64,000 bases of DNA from positions 508,501 to 572,500 of the forward strand of contig JAQJZZ010000019.1 of NCBI GenBank assembly GCA_030077755.1, given 5' to 3'. The notes below the pieces were generated by a model that saw only the letters and a program-made list of their open reading frames with translations, had not been told where the DNA came from and made no database searches. How positions within the stretch are numbered: position 1 is the first letter of the stretch; each line of letters starts with the position of its first letter. Origin of the DNA: Filosporella fistucella (Eukaryota; Ascomycota; Leotiomycetes; Helotiales). Positions 32,457-42,500 of this stretch are shown in pieces. Made by a program: the position numbers and the translations under genes.

Positions 32457-33844
32457 CTACTCCCAAAATAGTGCACTGATCGATTCTCCATGATGGACAC
32501 GACGGATTGCCTCAGCAAAGACCGTACCAACCTCCAAAACTTCCAATTTGGAGCACATGCGTTTATGCTCATCTTGCGGCACACTGTTGGTCACAATGAC
32601 CTTATCCAATGCAGAGGCATTAATGCGGGCAATGGCATCTCCACTAAAAACACCATGTGTGAGGAGTGCATAAACCTTGGTGGCGCCCTCTTTCTTCAAC
32701 AGTTTGGCAGCTCTAGTGATAGTGTTTGAAGTATCCGCCAAGTCATCAACCAATATGGTAACTCGGTCCCGTACATCTCCTACGAGCATCATGGTGGCAT
32801 TTTGTCGTTCAGTGATACGAGTAGGACGACGTTCCTAGGGGATATGAGTTTGCGCAAGTTTAGGGTACTAGGAGCTTTTACCTTGTGAATCAACGCAAAG
32901 TCAACGTTCAGTTCATCGGCGATAGCTGTGGCTCTCTTCGCACCACCAGCGTCCGGACTGACAATGACTGCTTCTCTGAATTCCGGGATCTTGGTTTGGA
33001 TATATCTTTTCAACAATGCTTTTCCATACAAGTTGTCTACTGGAATATCAAAAAATCCCTGGTATTGAGGGTCGTGGAGGTCCATTGTAATAATGTGATC
33101 CGCGCCAGCACAGGTCAAGAGGTCTGCCACCAGCGTTCCAGCTTGGGCAACCCATTGTTTGTATCCAGGTTTGGCTTGGAACATATTTTTGGCCTCCTTC
33201 AGCATGGTAGGATTCTCATAGTCGTGGGTCGTGAAGTTGAAGGCAGCCTGCGAGCCATTCGAGCTACCCCGACCTCTACCATTGACTGATGAAGTCGAGT
33301 CCATGGTATCAGACCTTCTTGGTGGCGTGATACCATTTGTGTACGACGTACCATTTTGTTGTTCAAGAGATGCCTTGCCTAATTTCTTTTGCAGACCTTC
33401 CATACCGCCATTACCATTTGTGAGACTTTGTGACTGAGGTTGACCTGGACCAGGAGTTGGAGGGCGACTCTCAAAGGTAAAGTCGCTCCTGTTGACGTCT
33501 GTTGGAGCTCTTGACAGGGGTGCACCAATTTTGTTGTATGGTAGATCAGGCTGTCGAGAATATGGGAACAAAGGAAGAACAGCAGTGACTCTTTTCGCAG
33601 ATCCAGTCTTGCAGGCAGAGATCATAATGCACAGGTCAATGAAATTGTCGTTAACTTTACCACCTCCCGATTGAACAATGTAGACATCTTTTCCACGGAC
33701 TGAGTCTTTAATCTCGAGGCGGCTTTCCCCGACAGAAAATTTCGTCAGAATGCGATTGCATGGCGGAACACCCAGTATGTTTGATATAGTGTCGACAAGT
33801 TGGGGGTGAGAATTGCCCCCAAGGACGACGATATTGCGAACCAT
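32457..33844 (-). CDS. Ribose-phosphate pyrophosphokinase with long insert
   Basis: PRPP synthetase, making 5-phosphoribosyl diphosphate for nucleotide, His and Trp synthesis. Exons 33844..32882 and 32834..32457 on the minus strand, 446 residues. [20 protein letters not shown] begins the protein; the open frame upstream has no ATG. Core motifs are [52 protein letters not shown] (Mg/ATP region), [19 protein letters not shown] and the PRPP loop [15 protein letters not shown]. Residues about 108-205 are a Pro/Ser/Asn-rich insert between PLSRAPTDV and [11 protein letters not shown], like the non-homologous region of yeast Prs1 and Prs5. Fungal PRPP synthetases act as hetero-oligomers; which yeast paralogue this equals I cannot say. 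Confidence 0.92.
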
Positions 33845-34701
33845 GATGAATTGCAAGTATTAGGTAGCTAAAGCTTTGATGTAGGGCTGTAGATGGTGGA
33901 ATCGGTGGAATGCGGGATTTCAGAAAGTGGGCTGTACAGCCGCGGCAAAATCGATGGGAGATGTCGAAAGATCAGGAAGAAGCAACGGAGGGTGTTGGTA
34001 GAAGTAGGAGGGAGGCTATGATGAGAGGAGGAGGGCCTGGCTTTCGTGAGGTTTACAGTCCATCTGATGTGACGGTTGGTTTGAATCGAGGGAAAAATGT
34101 GTCGTGCGAGAGAGTCACGAAAAGCTTCTGAAAGAAAGGCTTTTTTGAGCTCTGTTGAAGCTAGTCCAGATGCCGTTAGGAAGCTTGGTGGGGTTTGTGG
34201 GCTGTAATGCAAGGCTGCGATGCAGAACTCAATTAATTCAGTCTGGAGGAACTTCAAAAATTCGCATCCTGCAGGTGATCAATCAGATACCCTTCAACAA
34301 ATTCAGCGAATACTCAGTTATTCTTTGTCCTAGTTGAAGCCGTATCAATCTTCTGACTGAACGCATATAGTGTGAGTACTGTCCGATGCAACTTGACACG
34401 TTTGCGAGTCATGATCATCTTATTCACATGGAAAACAGCATCGAGGTCTCAATTTGGCTCAACCCTGAGACATTTCGACGACCAGATTAGCAGCGACTCA
34501 TTGCTACTTTCCAGAGAATCAGATCAGAATTGCCACACTATTTGACTATTGTTCTTTCCTTGTCGACGACCACGAAGCCCTAGCTGCCACCTCTCCAACG
34601 TGCATGACTGTAATTACATCAGAGCTCGAAGAATAATTGGTACTACTATTTACCGTCTAGAAAATCTCATGCTAAGCTCCACAGATTATACCTCACTCAT
34701 T
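33845..34701. other. Divergent intergenic region
   Basis: Promoter space between the PRPP synthetase and RPC17. A minus frame (33868..34257) is composed of low-complexity Ser/Pro codons and is not supported. Confidence 0.4.
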
Positions 34702-35246
34702 ATGAAGATTTTAGAAGCGCAATCGGCGATTTTGACCAACTACGAAGTTTATAATCACCTGACCGAACAGAGAGCGAGATACGCCAAGAAAGGGATAAAA
34801 GGGAGACGTCCAGGCAACCTTGAAACTGTTGTCAAAGAGGTATGCGGCGTTTTGGGAATACACTCGCTGTGTGCTTACTTATACTACAGCTACTGGATTA
34901 TTTCCATGAGGCGCCTTCGCCGCTCGGCTCAAAACCATTCCCATACAACGAGCGAAGTATTCGAACTCTCCTTGAGCGTTTGCGACCCTGGGACTTTACC
35001 AAAGCAGAGATACTTATGATACTCAACCTCAGACCTACCAAGGCTGAAGCACTGAATACTATAGTGGAAGAGATGGAGACAAGGTTTCCCGGGGATGATG
35101 TTCAGGATCAAATTGTGGCGGTAATTGCTGAAGTTCTTGGAAGACCAGATGGAGAGGCCGAGAGGCAGGCGATGACCGATAATGCAAAGGTGGCCAGAGA
35201 AGGACAACTTGGTAAGCAGGATGGAATGGATCTTGACGGCCAGTGA
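34702..35246 (+). CDS. RPC17: RNA polymerase III subunit Rpc17 (RPC9)
   Basis: Stalk subunit of RNA polymerase III, partner of Rpc25, needed for initiation with TFIIIB. Exons 34702..34839 and 34890..35246, 164 residues. The start MKILEAQSAILTNYEVYNHL is the usual N-terminus of the family; an upstream in-frame ATG (34669) would add 11 residues and is less likely. The intron (GTATGC...CTACAG) joins ETVVKE to LLDYFHEAPSPLG. RTLLERLRPWDFTKAEILMI and LNLRPTKAEALNTIVEEMET are the Rpb4/RPC9 core; the tail after EVLGR is charged and ends MDLDGQ. Length and layout fit. Confidence 0.88.
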
Positions 35247-36062
35247 AAATTGCTACATTTTGTTCCTGCTTTGTTGAAATATTGCGATACCCAACCAATG
35301 GAGTCCGGCGTTGCGGAGGCTCTCATGCAATGAAACGATTACTTTCAGAGCTTTCTTCTACGTACTTACTGTCCTTTTTTGTACTTGAGTAATTTCTATG
35401 TTGAGAGCGTGTCTTGCCTCGCGTCAAAAAAGGTTTCGGCAATCATATCTCCAGCCCTGACAAGCTTTGCAGCTTCTTAAGTGAAAGCTGCGTTCAAATC
35501 TTTCCTACCGTTGGCGGAATGTAAACTTTTGCTATGCAAAGCTCTTTGGTTGAAACAGCTTGCTACCTGTAGGCGCAATTCCGCCCAAGATCTGTGAGGA
35601 GATCTGACATACTCTCTCCTTTCCGGCTGACATGGATGCCACGGTCTGCTTGTAATGGGGCTGCGCCATGTTACTGTATAGAAATTTTGTTCATGCTGGT
35701 TCCAAAGATTTTGCCTCCTTGTGAAGCATGTTCTTTACCATTTTGAGATAAGAAATTTTCAGACGTAAGGATGTCTTGACTTGGTTCAAAGCGAATGGAA
35801 CTCAGCCTTGAATGAACCTTTACACAAAGAAAGTTCGAAGTTGGCTGTTCATATTCTGTTCATCTCTGTGCTATTATAGGAAAGCCTCCGAGCCAGACCT
35901 CTGAAAATATCTTTTAAGCAACCACCGAAAATCTGCCTCTTCTCATTCCCAGCCAAAAAGTTTCATCTGATAGCTTATCCAAGATATCTTTTAAACTGCC
36001 AAAGAATCTTACCTCGCCTAATCGTCAAAAACACCAAAGCCCAAAAAACAAAAGATAATGCC
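35247..36062. other. Intergenic, 3' of RPC17
   Basis: No open frame of note or repeat. The right end meets the T-run that terminates the tRNA-like gene on the minus strand. Confidence 0.4.
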
Positions 36063-36070
36063 AAAAAAAA
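36063..36070 (-). terminator. Pol III terminator (T8)
   Basis: Eight T on the minus strand, only two bases beyond the 3' end of the tRNA-like gene. This is the expected RNA polymerase III stop signal. Confidence 0.7.
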
Positions 36071-36072
36071 TA

Positions 36073-36220
36073 TGGTCTCGAAAGGAATCGAACCTCTCTC
36101 TTCATCGAAAACTCCCATCAACTTCAGGTCGCCCCAAATGTTGTGAGAAACTCGACAGTCGGTCGTCACCGACTGCCGCCTCCATTTGTCGCTGACGCTC
36201 TACCACTGAGCTACGAGACC
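36073..36220 (-). tRNA. tRNA-like gene with structured insert, anticodon unresolved
   Basis: Read on the minus strand, 147 nt plus a discriminator A. The acceptor stem is a perfect 7 bp (GGTCTCG with CGAGACC). The D-arm is GCTC-AGTGGTA-GAGC, with the A-box TAGCTCAGTGG. The T-arm is AGAGG-TTCGATT-CCTTT, with the B-box GGTTCGATTCC. A T8 terminator follows. Between the arms lies some 100 nt instead of the usual 20 to 30. TCAGC (36195..36191) can pair with GTTGA (36122..36118) as an anticodon stem. Inside it a 6-bp stem (CAAATG/CATTTG) and an 11-bp hairpin make the insert highly structured. No loop with a T at position 33 can be drawn, so no anticodon is assigned. It may be an intron-bearing tRNA, a tRNA pseudogene, or a tRNA-like RNA. 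Confidence 0.6.
36153..36178 (-). repeat. Perfect hairpin in the tRNA-like insert
   Basis: 11-bp inverted repeat (one G-T wobble) around a four-base loop. It lies wholly inside the tRNA-like gene's insert and is flanked by the CAAATG/CATTTG outer stem. Confidence 0.8.
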
Positions 36221-37429
36221 GTTTTTGTGTTTTTGTTGGAGACGCAAGGCGTATCTTGCGATATAACGACCGAGGACAAAAGCTTTGTGTTAGTGCGGAC
36301 GTGTGATCACGGGATCGTTATCTTGGGTTTGCCCTGAAGATATAGTTTTTGTATGGAGGGAGATGAGTAAGGAGGGGCAAACTGTGTTATCGCTATCTAG
36401 GAATTTGATCATATGTTGAGAGTTGGTAAGCATGCTTTATATCAATGTATTCTTGATCTCACAAGGTGCAGGATCTGCTATGGATCATTTACTGTAAAAC
36501 GTTTTTCTAGCAAAAAGATGGGGTCAATTAAGCAAAGATTTGGCAAAAATTGGCTTCGAAGCTCATGTGATAGTTGGTGACTCTCAAGTGGTAGGCAGGA
36601 ACTTTCCAAGTAAAGGAGCTGGCAAAGAACAGGTGTGGCCAGGCCATGGAGAACAATCTCGCTATTCTCAAAGATTTTGCTTTGAATAAATAATACATAG
36701 AGAGATTGGACACTTACCCCCCTTTGCACTTAAAAGTTTTGCTCGATATAAAGGTTGGTAATTTCCCAAAAAATCCTTTCTTTCAAACTTATTTACATCC
36801 GAAATAGACTATGTAATGAAAACATTTGGGTCGTCGTAATGTATACCGGGAACTTTCCATAAGAAAATTCTCCCTGGGTTTTGTGATTTTCACCTTAATA
36901 CTCGATGATTTCTTTATCTGAACACATAGCTCTACGCAAATATTGGCAGTAAACATAATATAGAAATAATTACGTGCTTCTAGATTGGATTAAATACAGG
37001 GTCGGCGGAAATGATATGGGTTGGGTTCAAGCATTGTGTGAAATTGAAAGTGGACTCTGAGAGATAATATGATTGTTATCAGGATTGAGGAGGAATCTTG
37101 CAGACTGAGCATCAAGGTGGGCGACTGAAGGCTTCTAAGAATAAGTGGTAATAGCAGGGGAAGGGAGCCTCTTCCTCGAGGATACAGCTGGTGAAATGTA
37201 GGAATCCAATCTAGCTGGAGGCAAATTGTTTCATCCGGACCCAGGGTCTGAGCCTATGGCATGCCAAGCACTGGATTCAAGAAGACGGATGGATATGACG
37301 CTCGTAAATAAATTTGTATTCATATTCAGTCTGATAGAAACTACACTCAAAATCCCGAATCATAAATCATTATTCGCTCCCAACCCAATGCAATCAATAT
37401 CCAACATATAATCATACAACTTTGGCGTC
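36221..37429. other. Intergenic, AT-rich
   Basis: No recognised gene. Short frames on both strands lack any family resemblance. Confidence 0.45.
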
Positions 37430-38359
37430 TCATGGGCCAAAAACCAAAGCTCTAACCTCAATACTTTCTCTCCCAACAGCATTTTCAGGTGTCCTCGGAT
37501 CCTGGAAAGCAGTATGAGGTACTCTTCCACCCAGGACTTTCGTGCCCTCTTTCTCGGCTTCGCTATCGTAACACTCCAAAAACAATCTCTCATCATTTCT
37601 CATGCCCGACAAGTAATGCCACTTCTGCCGATCATTGTATCGAATTCCAGCTGTCTCGCCTGTTCGATCAGGATATCGATGTTCAATAGGAATAAGATCT
37701 TCATCTTTCAATGACGATGAGCTTGCGAAACCGAGAGGGTTGGCTTGTACTGGGCCATTGAGTGGACGCCAGATATTGATGATGCGATATCGACCTTGAA
37801 GAAGCTTATCCGCCTCATCTGGAAGATGGTGATGGACACGCGCAGTAGCAGATTTCTTTGTCTGATCGATGTGGACTCTTGTTACAGGAGCTCGTGGAGC
37901 ACCTGGTTTCGAACGACGGATTGTGTGGTCGAAGAGAAACACTTTGTTGCTGCCAGGTACATTGTCCAATATCAATTTCTCGACTTCTGGGTAATAGTTC
38001 TTCTTTATGGACTCATCGTCCTCAAATTCTCGCTCGGCGGATTCAGGAAGGTTGGACACGACTTGGAAAGCATCTTTATCGAGCGTATATTCTGATTCTC
38101 GTCCTCTGATATCAGTGATTGGGACTTGGACGTCGAAGTCTCCAAAATTGCGCTGCGGTGCTCCATTTGGTTGCTTTTCAACGTAATTATATGGAACCGA
38201 GCCGTCTTCTGGTGGACGGAAATAATTCAGTGTAACAGTTGTGTTGCCACTGGGAATACAATTGTTGTCCTTTGCCCCGCTGGTATGCGCCGCCTCTGTG
38301 CGAGCATGCTGAGAGAGATTGTGAGCCGCGGTGGCTTGGAGTGGTGCTGCTGTTGCCAT
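37430..38359 (-). CDS. AsaB/CmcJ-type non-haem iron dioxygenase
   Basis: Single exon, 309 residues. Features of the fungal AsaB/GA4-desaturase/CmcJ-like family are visible: an N-terminal TLNYFRPPEDG start of the fold, a metal-binding H-x-D at H163-D165 (RVHIDQT), INIWRPLNGPVQANPLGF, KWHYLSGMRNDERLFLECYD, and PHTAFQDP with the probable third ligand H282, ending SIEVRALVFGP. Family members hydroxylate or desaturate secondary metabolites. No metabolite gene cluster is seen around it (the neighbours are a tRNA-like gene and an AT-hook gene), so the substrate is unknown. No signal peptide; cytosolic. The start MATAAPLQATAAHN follows a normal leader. Confidence 0.85.
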   Translation of the reverse strand: MATAAPLQATAAHNLSQHARTEAAHTSGAKDNNCIPSGNTTVTLNYFRPPEDGSVPYNYVEKQPNGAPQRNFGDFDVQVPITDIRGRESEYTLDKDAFQVVSNLPESAEREFEDDESIKKNYYPEVEKLILDNVPGSNKVFLFDHTIRRSKPGAPRAPVTRVHIDQTKKSATARVHHHLPDEADKLLQGRYRIINIWRPLNGPVQANPLGFASSSSLKDEDLIPIEHRYPDRTGETAGIRYNDRQKWHYLSGMRNDERLFLECYDSEAEKEGTKVLGGRVPHTAFQDPRTPENAVGRESIEVRALVFGP

Positions 38360-39549
38360 AATGATTATATCTTTGGCACGAATCGTGAAACTTAAAACAG
38401 CCTTGAATATAAAGATCTGTATTGATGCCTGAGAAGAATGGATTGTAAGCCACTGGTGGGGATGAATAGCAAATATATACTCGAGCAGAAGTTTCTAAGT
38501 CAGTTCTCGACTTATTGCTAAGCTGGCACGTCATAGATTGTTTAGAAATCCAATTGAGGATTACAGAACATTGCTCCCCGCCGGCAGACAAGCCGAGGGC
38601 GAGGGAGTTGATTGATTTGCTGAGTGAAAGGCGCGTTATTTCCGAAGCACGCAATTCGGGATGTGAAAGACATGGGATCAATATAGCCACCCATTTCATT
38701 CATTAAACTCGTATCCACTAGCTTGTTTGGCAGGAAGTTTGGTGGCAAATAATCCTAGATTTGTGAGACTATCAAAATCCGGGGATCTGGGAGTGCTTCT
38801 CAACCACTCAACCTCGACGCCAACGACCAACATTGTAACAAACAATCTTCTGACTTAGTAGTGGTCAATGTTCCATAACTAATTGCGATGGAGTTTCCAG
38901 TCTCAAGCCTTCCAGTTCATCTAGAGCCTCTTGGGGTTGGAGTAGAAGACAATGCCTCTTGATCTTCCCCTTTTTATCACCGTCTCGATCCCTTGTCCTT
39001 ACGCACACCGTATATTTCCGCATATATCTAAATATTGTCTATGGATGCATGCCCGTATAACCAGGCGCCCTGTGTGCCATGCAGCTATGGATTTTGCGTC
39101 CTGATTCTGCAATGTTGGGTATGCCAAAGAACTGTACCTTACTGCGAAATGCTTGTTGTCTCCAGCCAGCGAAACGCAACGTTTAATAATTGCAAAAATT
39201 TCTAGCCCCAAAGTCACCTCTTGGGTTTTCAGAGAAGATTGATTCCGTCCCTATAGTAGACCTTAGGTTTCTCAACCTCTTCGAGATGGAACGAGTTCTC
39301 AAACGGTGATAGGTGCAAGCTAGGTCACGTGCAGTCGTGTTAGCCGCCGACGGTTGAAAGTAAATAAACAAGGATCATTTTCAAGACAAAGATGCCTCAG
39401 CAACAGACACAATAATTATGAAAACGACATTATTTGCATCCGAAACGCTACTTAGATAACTCGGCGCGTAACCCTCTTCCACATTCTCGACGCGACTTAC
39501 GATAATAGAGAATACTTCTTTCAAAAAACTTCATGTGTTAATAGTAAAC
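38360..39549. other. Divergent intergenic region
   Basis: 1.2 kb between the dioxygenase and AT-hook genes; promoter space for both. Nothing more specific recognised. Confidence 0.4.
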
Positions 39550-42500
39550 ATGAGCGAAGCAACATTATCCTCACCGGATCCTCTCAACGATTCAGAGACA
39601 TATCAGTCACCCGCAAAAACTCGATGCTCTTCCCGTGTCCGTCGAAGCCTGCCACTGCAAGGAAATTCTCCAACAAAGCAGACCTTTGAGTTGGACGTGG
39701 GAAATCGACTCTCTCCACAAAAGATCAGAGTCACTGTCGAAGCAGGAGAATCCGACGTCGAGAATGCATATACATACACCGAAGATGGGAGGTCACCATC
39801 TCCTACTCCAACGCCAAATGCTCGCCGGAGAGAACGTACCACTACGACAACAGTACCAGTCAAAGGGCTATCGGATACTGAAGAAGAATCAAGGCATGCA
39901 GTAACTCCAAAACGTGGCAGAGGACGACCTAGAAAGTCCATTGGAACTCCTGTACCTACCAAAAAGGACCGGCGTGCAGGCACACCCACTCAAAAGAGAG
40001 GAAGGAGATCTGTAGGGGAATTAGTCGATGGCGATGATGAGGAGGATGTTAATTTTCGAATTGGCAAAGGTGTTGAGATTGGCAGAGGAAAGGGCAGGTC
40101 GCGGTCAAGGTCAACGAAAGGAGCTAAGAAGGCCACATCGGTCACAAAGAAAACCGGAGACGACAAAGTTCCGTCGAGTACAGTTCCAAAGAAGGGTAGA
40201 GGCAGACGAAATTCTCTTTTACCTGAAGAGATGATGGTCCTGGAAAACGAAAATCCTAGAAACGTTAACAGACAAGAGGAAGAATCAACTGCCTATCTTA
40301 AGCACGATACCCATAAAGTCACCTCAGATCCAGGATCACCATTTTCCACAGTTCGTTCGGTAGATGCTCTCGGAGGTACTGGGCATGAAGACATCACCAT
40401 TGCTAGATTCAATCCTGGTAATGAAACTCCCCAGCGAGCGGGGTGGTCTAGTCCACTAGTGTTAGATACATTCCGGCCATCAAGCTCAGGGAGAAAAGCT
40501 GATTATCCTTCTCCATCTTTATCAGCGGATAAGGAACTTTCCAGTCAATCTGAGGATAAATCTTACAGGCGGAACACAGAGTCGATACCCACCCAGGAAA
40601 GCAATGACCAGGTCATTGAGGATGAGAAAGACCAGTACCAAGAGAATCAGTACGCAGAAGAAGATGAAGACGAAGTCGGAGAGCTCCACGAGTTCGACAC
40701 CATTTTGGAAAGTGAAGGATTTTCTATGATATCTGTCGATTCTGTTCCATCTTTGAGAGAACACTTCAGCAGTCCAGCCAATCCTCACGAGCCGAGATCA
40801 ATCCAGCCTCTCCGGAACAGAAATTTGCTGGCTGTAATGGACGCTGACGCAGAAGCTCAAAACGACTCCTTCTCAAGCATACCAGAAGAGATTCTAGCTA
40901 CAGCAACCCCTGCCCGGAGGCCACAACACTTCGATTTGCTTTCTGTTCAAGCAGCGGCGATTAATGAATCCTTCTCCAGTATTCCACCGGACATCTTACA
41001 AGCTGCAACACCTGCACGGAAGTCCCATATATCAAGACTTTTACCGAGTAACAAATCACTTCACGAAGACTCATTCTCAAGCATCGCACCGGAAATTCTC
41101 GAAGCAGCGACCCCAGGAAGAGAGCTTACAGTTGAACGAAATTCGGCGGCCAAGAACATTGTGCAAGCAAATTATGAAGACTCCTTCTCAGAAGTACCCC
41201 CATCTGTTTTAGCTGCTACCACACCAGCTCCCGCTACTCAGTCTCGCCCTTCTTCTAACCGATTGACGGTTCCAGCTACAAAACCTAACCTTGCTACATC
41301 TCAACCAAGTCCTCGTCTCATAACTCCAGATGAGACTCCCTCGCCCATCGACGAATCTTCGACTAGCCACACAGTCAAGAATGGTGGCTCACTGCCTTCA
41401 TCAGATCGCGAATCACAGAGCATTCATCAGGCCACAGTTGGGGAGTCTTCTTTCGTCCAATCCATCATGCCTTCATCCCCTCCGTCTGTAGCGCCTAGGA
41501 GATATACCTACACAGCCCATCTCCGTCAACATCGTCAGTTAAACCCAGATGTGACGCAAACACCATCCATCGTGTTCTCCTCGCCAACATTACCTCCACC
41601 AATCCACGCTGCGAAACTGCACCCTGTACTAGCACCAACCGCAGAAAAAGATGAGCGCCCTGCTCTATCTCCTATTGCCCGTGCTGGCCGCATGCTTCAG
41701 GACATAGTTGTGCCATCCTCTTCAAGATCCAGATCTCAGAGTTTAGGAAGCCCCTTCAAAAGCCCTGCTGCGGAACGGAAATCTTCAAGTTTCATCGAAG
41801 AATCGCAACCTGAACCAGTGCAAGAACGTCGCCTAGGGCCACTTCCCAAGCTTGATCTCAATAATCGGTTTGATGAGCACACGTCTCAAAGTCGTCCGCC
41901 CGTTAAATCAAATCTCCAAGAGGATCCATTTTCGATGAACAATCGCAATCATCGACGAACGCCATCCCCAGAGGAAAAGGACCTATACAGCCTAGGCCTT
42001 CCCGGGAAACGCCCCTGGTCGAGTTCTCGGGTTTCAACAATCCGGTCAGAAAGCAATACTGTGCGGAGTGATGATGCAATGAGTTGGCAGGCTGAAGCAG
42101 AGATCAATTTGCCCGAAAACCCAAGCTCTTTGAAGAATAACCTGAATTTGTCCTCTGCCAGAGGCGACAACTCAGCCGAGAAAAGATGGTCGGCTGAGCG
42201 TGCAGCGGTCAGCCAGGAAATTGAAGCTGCGCATTCAGATCAAGTAATAGTGATCAACTCTGACGGAGAGGACGTAGTCACAGAACATAGTGATTATGAT
42301 GAGGATTTTGGATTGCTCCTCGAAACACTGAACTCATCGTCTCCAGTCAGCCAGCAGCAACGGGAACCTCTCAATGATAATATCGAGAAGCCAAGGAGAA
42401 GTAAGATACCTAGTCCGTGGAGACAAAACAGCAAGAGGCTCGTTTACAGCGACGAGACGTCTCATTTTTCATCACCCAGCGTGAATACCAAAGCACCCCC

